Part shown: positions 53,322 through 64,000 of the stretch, one piece after another
Layout of the letters: each line of letters begins with the position of its first letter
Position numbering within the stretch: the first letter of the stretch is position 1
Assembly: GCA_025093985.1 (NCBI GenBank)
Contig: JACAAK010000013.1
Location: 1 to 64,000, forward strand
DNA length: 64,000 nt
Source of the DNA: Calvatia gigantea
Taxonomy: Eukaryota > Basidiomycota > Agaricomycetes > Agaricales > Lycoperdaceae
Reading direction: 5' to 3'
Program-made: the position numbers and the translations under genes
Notes under the pieces: generated by a model
What the model was told of the DNA's origin: nothing
The model's database searches: none
What the model saw: the letters and a program-made list of their open reading frames with translations, nothing else

Positions 53322-53384
53322 GTAGTGGTCCTCAAGACTCTGCACTAGCTGAGGACCACGTTGTACTCACTTGTGCCACAGAGT
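53312..53384 (+). promoter_or_regulatory. -1 frameshift signal with stem-loop, gag/pol of X
   Basis: Heptamer G_GGA_AAC at 53,312-53,318 in the gag frame, followed directly by TAA. The spacer is 6 nt. GTGGTCCTCA (53,325-53,334) pairs perfectly with TGAGGACCAC (53,350-53,359). Loop bases ACTCTG (53,337-53,342) can pair with CAGAGT (53,379-53,384), giving an H-type pseudoknot. In the -1 frame, TGA TAA stand just upstream and then the frame runs open into protease. Confidence 0.8.
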
Positions 53385-56300
53385 GTTTCCGACTCAATGC
53401 ATCCGCTCTTTCTGATCCCAACTCCTTTCAACTGTCTATCTCCTCCTTGCTCATCCTTTCCCCCTCCAATACCCATTTCAAGGCCCTCATTGATAGTGGC
53501 TCTACACACTGCTTCGTGGATATTGACTTTATCCACTCTCATGACCTCCCGACCTTGCCCATTCCTCCTGTTGAGCTCCATCTTTTCGACGGTTCTTCTA
53601 GTGCTTTTATTACTGAACTTGCAAACATCCCAGTCACCTTTGGCTGTGGTGAATCTATGACTCTGGACTTCTTCATCACTCGACTCGACTCTTCTTGCTC
53701 CATGGTTCTGGGATACAACTGGCTCACCCGCTACAATCCATTGATTGACTGGGCCATGGGCAGTATTACTTTCCAACCACCACAGCTCGAAATTCCTGTT
53801 ACTCCTCCCTGTGTTGTGACTGCCTCTGCTGCATCCACACATTCCTTGGTGCCCATTTCGGCCGCACCCGCTCCCATAGATCCACAGTCCTCTCTGCCCT
53901 CTGCCTCCATGCGTTCCCATATCTCCCTGGTGAACGCTGTTGCATTCCTGCATGCCACGTGCATTCCTGGTTCAGTTCAATTCAGCCTTAACCTCAATGA
54001 CCCATCGATGTCAGCTGCTTCGGCTGCTATCAATGAGAAACCTAATGATTGGTCTAACATCCCCGAAGCATATCGCGAGTTTGCCGATGTTTTCAGTAAA
54101 GCGAAGGCCAACATACGTACTTGCTGAACATAGACCCTATGACCTCCAAATCAATCTGGAAGAAGGTGGCCAACCTCCTGTTGGTACCATCTACTCTCTG
54201 TCCCGGACTGAACTGGAGGCCCTCTGTGAATTCATTGAGGAAAACCTTGCCATTGGCTTTATCCATCCTTCCAACTCCCCTCATGGAGCTCCTGTCCTTT
54301 TTGTCAAGAAAAAGGATGGCTTCCTCTGACTCTGTGTCGACTTCCAAGGTCTCAACCATATCACAAAGAAGGATCACTATCCTCTTCCACTCATATCTGA
54401 CCTACTTGACTCTCCATGCAAAGCCCGCATTTACACCAAGATCGACCTCCGCCATGCTTACCATCTTGTTCACGTTGCGGCTGGTGATAAATGGAAGATG
54501 GCCTTTCAGACCTGCTATGGCTCATTCGAATGGCTTGTTATGCCCTTCGGCCTCACTAATGCACCTGCTGCTTTCCAGCAGTTCATGAATGACATCTTCA
54601 AGGATCTCCTAGATGTTTGCATTATAGTCTATCTTGACAATATCCTCATCTACTCTGACAACCTCAGCAACCACTGCAAGCAGGTTAAGGATGTATTAAA
54701 GCAGCTCCACAAACATGGCCTCTATGCCTGCGTGGATAAGTATGAATTCGAATCCAATACCGTTGAATACCTTGGCTATGTCCTCTCCCCCGAAGGTCTC
54801 AGAATGTCTGAGGAAAAGGTCAAGATCATCCAGGACTGGCCCGAACTGAAGAAGGTCAAGGACATACAGTCCTTCCTCAGCTTTGCCAACTTCTACTGTT
54901 GCTTCATCTACAACTACTCTGATATCGTCGTTCTACTGACCCACCTCACCTGAAAGGGCATGGTGTGGAAATTCGGTGATGACTGTTGAGAAGCTTTCAT
55001 ATCATTGAAGGACGCCTTTATCTCAGCACCTGTTCTCACTCACTGGATACCCGATGCTCAGATCATTGTTGAGACCGATGCATCCAACTACGCGCTAGCA
55101 GCCATCCTCTCCATCATTACCTGAGGATGGTGAAGTTCACCCCATGGCATTCCACTCCCACACCTTCAGTCCTGCCGAGCTGAATTATGATACCCACGAC
55201 AAGGAACTCCTGGCTATATTTGAAGCTTTCAGGATTTGGTGGCACTACTTCGAAGGTGCCCCTCTTGCGATCGACATTGTTACTGATCACAAGAATCTAG
55301 AATACTTCTGTACCATGAAAATCCTCACCCACCGCCAAGTCTACTGGTCCAAGTTCTTCTCCCAGTTCAACCTCATGATTCACTTTCACCCTGGCCAACT
55401 AGGGACAAAACCCGACACTCTTACTAGATGAATGGGACGTCTACCCTAAAGGGGGGAATAATGACTATGCTACAGTCAATTCTCACAACTTCAGACCCAT
55501 CTTTACTCATGAACAGCTTTTAGCCTCTGTCCGCACTACATACCTATATGCCCCTTCCCTTCGCGCAGCCACAATCATTGACCTTGATCAACTCCACTCT
55601 GATATCCTCTCAGCTCTCCTGCTTGACCCGTCCACAGCCACTCACATAGCTAAACCAGAAGGACGGTGGTCCATCGACTCAGCTGGTTTTCTCTGCCTTG
55701 ATGACAGGATCTACGTTCCTGATGCTAACAAGTTATGACTTCGAGTTTTACAGTACAAACATGATCACATCCTCTCTGGCCACTTCAGTCAGAACAAGAC
55801 TCTTGAACTTGTCCGCAGAGACTACACTTGGCCTGACATCCGGTTGGCTATCAAGGACTTCTGTAAGTCATGTGTCACTTGTATGCAATCTAAACCGCAG
55901 CGCCATAGGCCATACGGACTTCTCAAGCAACTCCCCATCCCTGAACGACCCTGGAACTCTATCTCTATGGACTTCATTGAGAAGCTCCCTATCTCCTCTG
56001 AGTTCAATACTATCCTCATTATCGTCAACAGACTCACCAAACAATCCCTGTTCATTCCTACCCATGACATGATCACATCGGACAAGCTGGCCCGACTATT
56101 CGTCATTCATGTATTCTCGAAGCATAGTGTTCCCAAACACATCACATCCGATCGTGGCTCCGAGTTCATCTTGCACTTCTTCCGGTTGCTTGGAAAAGCA
56201 CTGGACATGAAGTTGCATTTCACTTTGGGTTATCACCCTGAAGGTGATGGACAGACCGAATGGACCAACTAGACCCTTGAGCAATACATTTTTGTCTACT

Positions 56301-57048
56301 GCAATTATCAGCAGGACAACTGGGCAGAATTACTTCCACTAGCTGAGTTCACTTACAACAACGCTCCTGGTGCCACGACTGGTGTTTCCCCATTCTTCGC
56401 TAACAAGGGTTATCACCCAAACATCACAGTTTACCCCAAGAGAGATTTAGCTTCTAGGCGGGCCCAACAATTCGTTGTCGACCTCGATGAACTCCACAAC
56501 ATGCTAAAGACTGAGATCAAACTTGCTCAAGGACGTTACCAGACATCTGCTGACACCCTGCAGACTTCCTTTGCCTGACTTCACCATCAGTCAGAAAGTC
56601 TTCGTCAAGGCCAAGTTCTTCCATATGACTCGGCCATCCAAAAAGCTCTCTGAGAAGTATCTCAGTCCTTACAAGATTATAGCACAACCTGGTTCTGTTT
56701 CATTCACTCTCAAACTTCCTGACTCACTTTGCGCTGTTCACCCAGTTTTCCATGTCTTTATGCTAGAACCTGCCACACCCAACACCTTCGATAGCCACTC
56801 TGAGCCACCTCCCCCGCCTGTCGAGGTTGAAGGTAAACCAGAGTACGAAATTGCTTGCATTGTTGACTCAAAAATTGACTGCCGGTGAGCTTGCAAGCTT
56901 TTGTACAAAGTCATCTGGTTAGGTTATGAAGACACTGAAGAAGAGTCTTCCTGGTTACCTGCTACTGAGCTAACACATGTGGCTGAACTTCTTGCAGACT
57001 TTCATTCCTCTTATCCTTCTAAGCCTAGACTTTTGAATACTCTATGAT
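53318..57048 (+). pseudogene. X pol with chromodomain
   Basis: Protease FKALIDSGSTHCFVD (about 53,480) and MVLGYNWLTRYNP. One-base frame change near 54,110. RT ([33 protein letters not shown]) with box VYLDNILIYSD at about 54,632, where X' has YLDD. RNase H (ETDASNYALAA, HDKELLAIFEAF). Integrase zinc-domain cysteines CKSCVTCMQ; core MDFIEKLP, TSDRGSEF, DGQTEWTN. Chromodomain end VIWLGYEDTEEESSW at about 56,920, TGA 57,048. TGA replaces arginine in several conserved places, for example before LCVDFQG (54,328). Confidence 0.9.
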
Positions 57049-57099
57049 TTTTTCCTTACTTAAATTTCTTTCACACTTTATTACAGACAGACAAATCAG

Positions 57100-57105
57100 T
57101 TTATT
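57100..57105 (-). terminator. Poly(A) signal of the antisense gene in X
   Basis: AATAAA on the minus strand about 55 bases after the acidic tail of the antisense gene. This means the antisense and pol transcripts probably overlap at their 3' ends. Confidence 0.45.
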
Positions 57106-57159
57106 GCTCATTATCAAATTTATGTAAAGTCCAAAATACAAGGAGAAGATGGCCACAGA

Positions 57160-58202
57160 TCACTGGGCAGCTTTACCCGACTCAGTCACTTTGTCTGCTC
57201 CTCCCTCTACCTTCATTACTACCTCCGTTTCCTCCTGGGTTTTGCCTGACTCACCCACTTCCTCATTGTCATCCTCGTCATCGTTGTCATCTGCCAGTGC
57301 CTGGGCATCCATCACCTTCTGGACCATTAGCCCAATGCTGTACTGATACCTACCATTCCTGATAACTGTGGCCTCAACATTTCTTCTGAGCTCATTCACC
57401 CACTCCAGCCACAGCAACTGCTCCTCTCCAATCTCAATCAGCCAATCCGTCCTCACCCCTTGATCCTCCATAACAGATGCAATCCACTCCAGGATATCAT
57501 TTTGGCAAGTAAGGAGAGCCACAAGTTAATCATTGCTGACCCAAGATACTTGGGTGGCGACAGTGTTTGGCTGACGACAGGTGGATGGAAGGTGACAGGC
57601 CTTCTTCGACAGTGAACATTTGAGGCACTTGGTGACCTCGTGACTAGAACGGCCATTAGCACAATCACTGGGAAGCTAAGTGTCACTTATCTTGACATCA
57701 ACTCTCTGATTGTGCAAGGATTGCTGTTGTCAAGACATTGCTTGCACTTATTAGGTCCACCCATCTTGACCTTCTTTCCATCGACAGCAGTTGGCTCGTC
57801 CTCACCCGATTCCCTCCAGTCCAGGTCTGGCTTGCCTCTGGAATCTGACTCTTCATCAACACATTTCCTTTTCAATGATGGCGGTGCTTTCCCAACCCAC
57901 TCCTTCGTGATCTTCCATTGATGTTGCTTCTCAGCCACTATCTTTTTATCTGCGTCATCAGTGGCCTTATGCTTTCCTTTGCGTTTACTCACCTGTGCCA
58001 ACTCTTCACATTGCTCCTCCTCCCACACCTCTCGTTCCTCGCGTTCCTTCATCTACCGTGCCTCTTGCTCCTCCTGCTCCTTCTTTTCCTGTGCTTCTCA
58101 TTCTGCCTCCTCCTGCCTTTCCAGCTCGAGCTGCTTGCATTTGTGCATGGCCTCCAGCTCAGCCTGTTTCTCTGCGGCAGTTTTCTTGTTGGAGCTAGAC
58201 AT
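57160..58202 (-). pseudogene. Antisense zinc-cysteine gene of X
   Basis: Opposite to pol, tail to tail. ATG at 58,202 (MSSSNKKTAAEKQAELEAM). The N terminus is a Glu/Lys/Gln-rich coiled coil interrupted by TGA and TAG. Next is a basic/acidic region, then cluster 1 CKQC-x6-C (near 57,720) and intron 57,690-57,644 (47 bp; donor mutated GT to AT, acceptor AG). Cluster 2 is TKCLKC-x6-C (near 57,610). A helical region follows (57,522-57,250), then an acidic tail to 57,160. It has a TATA box 64 bp before the ATG and AATAAA after the end. X' and probably AB carry relatives. Function unknown. Confidence 0.65.
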
Positions 58203-58265
58203 GGGAGTGGTTGAGGTGGTGGTTAGAGTAGAGAATGGGACCGTAAAATTTCCAAGGTGATGGAA

Positions 58266-58271
58266 TTTATA
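58266..58271 (-). promoter_or_regulatory. TATA box of the antisense gene in X
   Basis: TATAAA on the minus strand in GCATATAAATTCC, 64 bp upstream of the ATG at 58,202 and about 80 bp inside the 3' LTR. It suggests the gene has its own promoter. Confidence 0.5.
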
Positions 58272-58350
58272 TGCACCATCAAAAGTCTAATTGGAGATTC
58301 CCATGGTTCGATTTCATGGCCTCAAGGGCTCAGCCCTAATGGGGGGATAC

Positions 58351-58898
58351 TGTCATGACCCATGCATATTCACCCGCTCTCACCCGCTTCCTCCGCTCAT
58401 AGTCATTGTTACCTTAGTCCAGCTGCATTGGGTGCTCTTCATTCTTTCTGTCAGTCAGTCCAATATCCTGTTTTCCATCTTAATCTCCATTCCCTTCAAC
58501 TTCTCTGCTATCGCCTTATAGTTAGAACTCAATCCTGGTGTCTTGTTAGACAGCTGTCCTCAGTGGCTGTCCATTCTTCATTCACCATTACTTTCGTACT
58601 TCCTGCTTTTCAGACTAGTATATAAACCTAGTCCCTATGCTTGTAAATCCTCAGTCTGATTATCGACCATGATTACGCCCTCTGATCCTGTTTCTCTCTG
58701 TCTCTGTTCCTCTGACCCTCTGACCCTACTCCCTCCTAAAATATGGACTTCGACAACAGCAGGAAGGCGCAACACATACATTGAAGCTGCTGAGTCCAAA
58801 TCTCATACTTGTCCAAATTCACCCACTCCGTACGTTCTCACCTGACATCACCTGGCAGCTAACCTTCGGCCGATATCCCATGTAACCCGATTGTAACA
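58351..58898 (+). repeat. 3' LTR of X
   Basis: 548 bp, TGTCATGACC to GATTGTAACA; TATATAAA at 58,619-58,626. The polypurine tract is TGGGGGGATAC at 58,340-58,350. Confidence 0.95.
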
Positions 58899-59144
58899 AG
58901 TGGGGGAGATGGGGGAGAGCGGGTGAGAACGAATGGTAAATAAAATATAAAGTATAGTCCTGGGTAAGAGTGGGTAAAGCAGGTGAGCATGTGTGCAGGT
59001 TGTGACAGTATTCCCCCCTTAGGGCTGAGCCCTCGAGGCCATGAAGGTGTTGTGGGAAACGGAGTTGAAAAATTTGATGCAGGCATAAGATCTGCACTTT
59101 TAAAAAATTTTCCTTTGCTTGTCTCTTGATCTCCTACTACCACC

Positions 59145-60359
59145 ATACCTCCCAAGACTGCTGCCCAACTACAAGCCAAACTCAAGGAGAAACGTGAACA
59201 TGCCAGACTTCAGCATGAGCAGGAGGAAGAGGATGAGCACAGGTTGATTGCAGACCTTGCCGCTGCTGAAGCCAAAGAAAGAGCAGATAGGAAGAAGTGC
59301 GAAGAGGAGGTGAAGAAGAGGCGCGATGAGGAGAGGAAACAAGAGGAGGTGAAGAAACGTAACAAGCAGAAGAAGCAGCTTGAGAAGGCAGCACATAAGA
59401 AAAGAGAGGAGCAAGAGGAGGAGAACATGGAGGAATGATAATGTAGGAAGGGGAAGGCCTGGGAGGAACTGGTAGCGGGTCCCAGCTGATTGAGGAAATG
59501 GCCGAGGGTGGAGGATTCAGACAAAGAGGACGATGTGCCGGGGTTGTTGGAAGAGGAGGAAGAGGAGGAGGTTCAGCTGCAGGTGTGTGTTCCCATGGGT
59601 AGGGACAACCCCTGCAAGTACTGCATCGACATGGGTATCATGTGTCAACCCGGAGAGACCTACTCCAAGTAAGTGCGGCCTCTTCCTGTTGATTATTAAG
59701 CTGAGAAGTCCTTAGCTAGGTTACCACCAAATGCATGACTTGTGTCAAGGGCAAGTGAAAGTGTGAGCCACCAGGTGGGAGTGCCAAGGTCTCGAATCCC
59801 CACATCCTCGCATGACATCTCGACCAATTTGCAACTGCACTTGAAGAGAACACCCTATGCCTCAACAAAATCATTGTTTTATTGCGTCAGCAGAACATGT
59901 GAATGGCACACGAGTCCTGATACTGAGAACATGATACCTGTAATTCAGCTGCGATCTTGAGGGAGACCATTGCAAATGGAGAGGAGTTCCATGCCCTCAG
60001 CCTGGTGGTGAGTCAATGGTATCCTCCATACACAGAAAGGACTGAACGTCCAGGACAGATTGCAGAATGGCTGCCTAGTGTGGATATCCGATGGCATGTG
60101 GATGAGACAGGTAACATCAACATCAAGGACTGGGGTGAGGGGCCGTCATGACTGGTGTGAGAAGGGGGTGAACAGATGGACTTGGATGAGGAAGAGAAGG
60201 GAAATGGTAGTAGTGGAGAGGAAGAAAGTGAAGAAAGTGCGGAGGAGAGTGAAGAAAAAGAAGATGGTGTGGAAGAGAGTGTGGAAGGGGGCCAGCATGA
60301 GGATTGAGGGTGTGCAGGTAAATGCGGCTTTCCTCGCTCCTCGTGATTTTGATGTTTAA
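59145..60359 (+). pseudogene. Antisense zinc-cysteine gene of X'
   Basis: Start codon now ATA at 59,145 (then PPKTAAQLQAKL). A strong Glu/Lys-rich coiled coil runs to 59,435, then two stops and an acidic run. Cluster 1 is CKYC-x6-C (near 59,620), intron 59,669-59,719 (GTAAGT to CTAG) and cluster 2 TKCMTC-x6-C (near 59,740). A helical C-terminal half has ALSLVVSQWYPP and an acidic Glu/Ser tail. One frame ends at TAA 60,357 overlapping AATAAA. The intron sits between the two clusters exactly as in X. Frame changes and stops are several. Confidence 0.65.
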
Positions 60360-60424
60360 TAAAGTTGAATGTCCAATAAAAAAAGTCTGTCCATGAATAA
60401 GAGTGAAAATAAGTCCATTAAGTG

Positions 60425-63400
60425 TTACAAAGAATGCAAGGGACCAGGCTTAGCAGGATAAGCTGTATGGAAATCTACCACAAGTTCAGCTGCATGCTCT
60501 AATTCAGTAGCAGGCAGCCAAGAAGACTCTTCTTCAGTATCCTCATAACCCAACCAAATGACCTTGTATAATAACTTGCAGGCATGTTGACAGTCGATCT
60601 TCGAGTCAACAATGCAGGCAATTTCATACTCCAGCTTGCCTTTGACTTCAACAGGTGGAGGAGGTGGGTCAGAGCAGCCGTCAAATAGGTTAGATATGGC
60701 AGGTTCAAGCATCGAAACGTGGAATACTGGGTGAATGGCACACATTGAGTCAGGTAAGCATAGAGTATAAGAAATGGAACCAGGGTTGAGCAATAATCTC
60801 ATAAGGACCCAAATACTTTTCCGAGAGTTTCTTCAATGGTTGAGTCATACGGAAGAACTGCACCTTAATGAAGACCTTTTGCCCAACTGTGAAGTTAGGT
60901 GTGGGTGTCCGGTGGGCATCAGTGGATGACTGGTACTGTTCTTGAGCTTGCTTGATCTCGGATTTGAGTACTGTGTGGAGTTCATCAAGGTCGATGACAA
61001 ATTGACATGCGCATGCAGACACCAAGTCATGTTCCAGGTAGACTGTGATATTGGGATGATAGCCTTTATTAGCGAAGAATGGAGAGACACCAGTAGTGGC
61101 ACTAGGAGCATTGTTATAGGCAAACTCAGCTAGTGGCAGTAACTCAGCCCAGTTGTCCTGCTGGTAGTTGCAGTAGATGCAGAGGTATTGCTTGAGAGTC
61201 TGGTTAGTCCATTCAGTTTGTCCATTGCCCTCAGGGTGATACCCAGAGGTGAAGTGTAACTTTATGTCCAGTGCTTGTCCAAGTGAGCAGAAGAAGTGTG
61301 AAATGAATTTGGAGCTGTGATCGGACATAATATGTTTGGGAACGCCATGTTTTGAGAATACATGAATGACTGAATAGGTAGGTGAGTTCGGCTGAGGTGA
61401 TGGTATCATGAGTGGAAATGAACAAAGATTGCTTGGTGAGGCAATCAACAATAACAAGGATAGTGTCGTAGCCAGAAGATGTGGGAAGTTTCTCAATGAA
61501 GTCCATAGAGATAGAGTTCCATGGCTGTTCAGGAATGGGGAGCTGCTTAAGGTTTCCATAAGGTCGGTGTCGTTGTAGCTTAGAGCACATGCAGGTGATG
61601 CAGGATTTGCAGAAATCTTTGACTGTTGTGCAGATTTCGGGCCAAGTGTAATCACGTTGGACTAACTCCAGAGTCTTGTTCTGACTGAAGTGTCCAGAAA
61701 GGATGTGATCATGCTTGTACTGTAGAACGCGAAGTCGAAGATTGTCAACATTGGGAACGTAGATCCTGTTGTCAAGGCAGAGAAAACCGGACGAATCTAC
61801 AGTCCAGTGTTCTTTGGGTTTGGCTAGGTATTGAGCCACAGTCAGGTCTTGTGGAAGAGATGAAAGGATGTCAGAATGCAGCTGATCAAGGTCAATGATT
61901 GTGGCTGTGCGAAGGGAAGGGGTATAAAGATAAGTAGCGCAGACAGAGGCTGCGAATTGTTCATGAGTAAAGACTGGACAGAAGTTGTGAGGATTGACTG
62001 TAGCATAGCCATTATTCCCCCCTTTAGGGTAGATGTCCCATCGTCTAGTTAAAGCATCGGGCTTCATACCAAGTCAGCCAGGGCAAAAGTGGGTGATGAG
62101 GTTGAACTGTGACAGGAATTCAGACCAGCGGGCTTGATGGCGGGTGAGGATTTTAGTGGTGCAGAAGTACTCCAGGTTCTTATAGTCAGTGACAATGTCG
62201 ATGGGTGTTATGATCGGGTTACATGGGATATCGGCCGAAGGTTAGCCACCAGGTGACGTCAGGTGAGAATGTATGGAGCAGGTGAATTCAGACAAGTACA
62301 AGATTTGGACTCAGTAGCTTCAACGTATGTGTTGTATCTTCCTGCTGTTGTTGAAGTCCGTATTTCAGGAGGGAGTAGGGTCAGAGAGTCAGAGGAACAG
62401 AGACAGAGAGAAACAGGATCAGAGGGTGTAATCGTGGTCGATAATCAGACTGAGGATTTACAAGCATGGGGACTAGGTTTATATACTAGTCTGAAAAGCA
62501 GGAAGTACTGAAAGTAATGGTGAACAAAGAATGGATGGCTGCCAAGGACGGCCATCTAACAAGACACCAGGATTGAGTTCTAACTATAAGGTGATAGTGG
62601 AGAAGTTGAAGGGAATAGAGATTAAGATGGAAAACAGGAATATTGGACCGACTGACAGAAAGAATGAAGAGCACCCAATGCAGCCAGACTAAGGTAACGA
62701 TGACTATGAGCGGGGGAAGTGGGTGAGAGCAGGTGAATGTGCATGGGTCATGACAATGGGAAGGGGAGCACCTTCGAGGTAATGCCACCAGATCCTAAAA
62801 GCTTTGAAAATAGCCAGTAGTTCCTTGTCATGTGTATCGTAGTTCGACTCAGCCGAGGTAAATGTGTGGGAATGGAAGGCCATGGGGTAAACTTCACCAT
62901 CTTCAGTGACTGATAGAGAGGATGGCAGCTAGTACATAGTCAGATGTGTCGGTCTCGACGATGATCTGAGTGTCAGGAATCCAGTGGGTCAGGATAGGAG
63001 CAGAGGTGAAAGTGTCCTTCAATGATTGGAAAGCCTCTTGACATTTATTGTTGAAGTTCCAAGGAATACCTTTGTGGGTAAGGCGGGTGAGAGGAACTAC
63101 AATGTCAGAGTAGTTATAAATGAAGCGATGATAGAAGTTGGCGAAACCTAAGAAGGACTGTATGTCCTTGACCTTCTTCAGTTCCGGCCAGTCCTGGATA
63201 ATCTTGACCTTGTCCTCAGACATCTTGAGACCATCAGGGGAAAGAACGTAACCAAGATATTCAACCGTGTCAGACTCAAATTTGCACTTATCTGTGTGGG
63301 TGTAGAGACCGTTCTGCCTAAGCTACTTGAGAACCTTGCAGACTTGCTTGTGGTATATGCTGATGTCATCGGAATAGATGAGTATGTCGTCAAGATAGAC

Positions 63401-64000
63401 TGTAACACAGACATCTAAGAGATCTTTGAAGATGTCGTTCATGAACCGCTGGAAGACAGCAGGTGCATTGGTAAGGCTGAAAGGCATAATAAGCCACTTG
63501 AACAATCCATAGCAGGTTCAGAAGGCCGTTTTCCATTCATCACCTTCTGCGATGTGGACAAGGTGATAAGCATGGCATAGGTCAATCTTGGTATAGATGT
63601 GGGCTTTGTGGGGCAAATCGAGTAGGTCAGATATGAGAGGAAGGGGGTAGCAATCCTTCTTGGTAATGCGGTTGAGACCTTGGAAGTTGACGCACAAATG
63701 GAGTGAGCCATCCTTTTTCTTGACAAAGAGGACAGGGGCTCTGTGAGGAGAGTTGGAGGGATGGATGAATCCGATAGCAAGGTTTTCATCAATGAATTCA
63801 TATAGAGCCTCTAGTTCAACTTGAGATAGTGAATAGATGGTACCAACCGGTGGTTGGCCACCTTCTTCAAGATTGATCTGGAGATTGTATGGCTGATGCG
63901 GGGCAAGCTTGTCAGCCTTCATTTTACTGAAGACATCAGCAAATTCACAGTACTCTTCTGGAATATTGGACCAATCATCCTGGGGTTCCTTGATAGTGGC
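60425..64000 (-). pseudogene. X' pol with chromodomain, interrupted
   Basis: Reads right to left: RT from before 63,922 ([47 protein letters not shown], intact box [12 protein letters not shown] near 63,400). TGA replaces the residue before TCYG near 63,519, and TAG occurs after VCKVLK. RNase H (ETDTSDYVLAA) is split at 62,206-62,755 by a solo LTR. Integrase (CKSCITCMCSK; core MDFIEKLP; DGQTEWTN) has a frame change near 61,390. Chromodomain VIWLGYEDTEEESSW, end TAG at 60,425. The frame ends 66 bases from the end of the antisense gene. Confidence 0.9.
62206..62755 (-). repeat. Solo LTR of family X inside X' RNase H
   Basis: 550 bp, TGTTATGATC to GGTCATGACA on the plus strand, flanked by the exact target duplication ATGGG (62,201-62,205 and 62,756-62,760). 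RNase H coding resumes on either side. Confidence 0.95.

Larger units (their letters stand above)
51315..58898 (+). mobile_element. Ty3/Gypsy chromovirus X, full length
   Basis: 7,584 bp with 548-bp LTRs, gag, -1 shifted pol with chromodomain, and an antisense accessory gene before the 3' LTR. The flanks are AGCAG and AGTGG, so no clean target duplication is seen. It is inserted in the LTR of X'. CG content is higher than in Y or Z, but CGA to TGA stops are again present. Confidence 0.95.
58899..64000 (-). mobile_element. Ty3/Gypsy chromovirus X' (body)
   Basis: Minus-strand relative of X. It comprises the LTR end 58,899-59,007 (GGTTGTGACA), polypurine tract (GGGGGGAATAC read on the minus strand), antisense accessory gene, then pol running leftward from beyond 64,000 to 60,425. 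Gag and the 5' LTR lie outside the window. Its own 3' LTR is split by Tc1 and X, and its RNase H by a solo X LTR. Confidence 0.85.

Noticed and set aside
53345..53953. Minus-strand 202-codon ORF opposite X protease
   Set aside because: Lies exactly over the protease reading frame with no start context or motif; antisense shadow.
51310..58903. Target duplication of X (AGCAG / AGTGG)
   Set aside because: Only three of five bases agree, so I do not claim it.

Overview
The window looks like part of a fungal, probably basidiomycete (Agaricomycete), nuclear genome. I infer this from very short introns (47-69 bp, GTAAGT-like donors, CTAAC-like branch sites), chromodomain-bearing Ty3/Gypsy elements, a NACHT-NTPase relic and GRF zinc-finger relics. 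I see no intact host gene. Almost all of it is nested, decayed LTR retrotransposons plus one Tc1-type DNA transposon.

Layout. 1-13,763: two copies (A, B) of one Gypsy family ('AB') on the minus strand. A keeps protease to integrase, and B keeps gag to RNase H. Between them lies a spliced plus-strand zinc-cysteine gene (4,998-6,374). 13,764-14,302: a solo LTR of Gypsy family X. 14,303-22,299: Gypsy element Y (plus). 22,438-22,980: tandem GRF zinc-finger relic, followed by a solo Z LTR. 24,431-25,800: NACHT NTPase relic (minus). 25,801-26,342: chromovirus 3' remnant W. 26,343-32,687: complete Gypsy element Z1 (minus, target duplication GTGGG). 32,695-37,107 and 46,058-49,154: a Copia element (minus), its 3' end duplicated and its body split by Gypsy Z2 (37,108-46,052, plus, target duplication CACCT), which carries a 2.6-kb tandem duplication. 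49,155 to the end: Gypsy X' (minus), inserted in the Copia gag. X' hosts a Tc1/mariner element (49,475-51,110), a full X element (51,315-58,898) and a solo X LTR (62,206-62,755, target duplication ATGGG).

Most interesting content. (1) Family AB has two separate -1 frameshift signals (gag/pro and pro/pol), and X has a slippery heptamer, 6-nt spacer and 10-bp stem at gag/pol. The heptamers are of retroviral type, and Z has a weaker candidate. (2) AB, X and X' each have an antisense gene placed tail-to-tail with pol, encoding a charged protein with two C-x2-C-x6/7-C clusters. Families Y and Z instead have a sense third ORF there. (3) Decay is dominated by CpG transitions: CGA arginine codons become TGA stops, and the reverse transcriptase YxDD box becomes YxDN in three elements.

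Limits: all domain calls come from reading motifs, and no database search was possible. Boundaries are exact where terminal TG/CA and target duplications are cited, and approximate elsewhere. Some frameshifts in copy A may be sequencing errors rather than biology.
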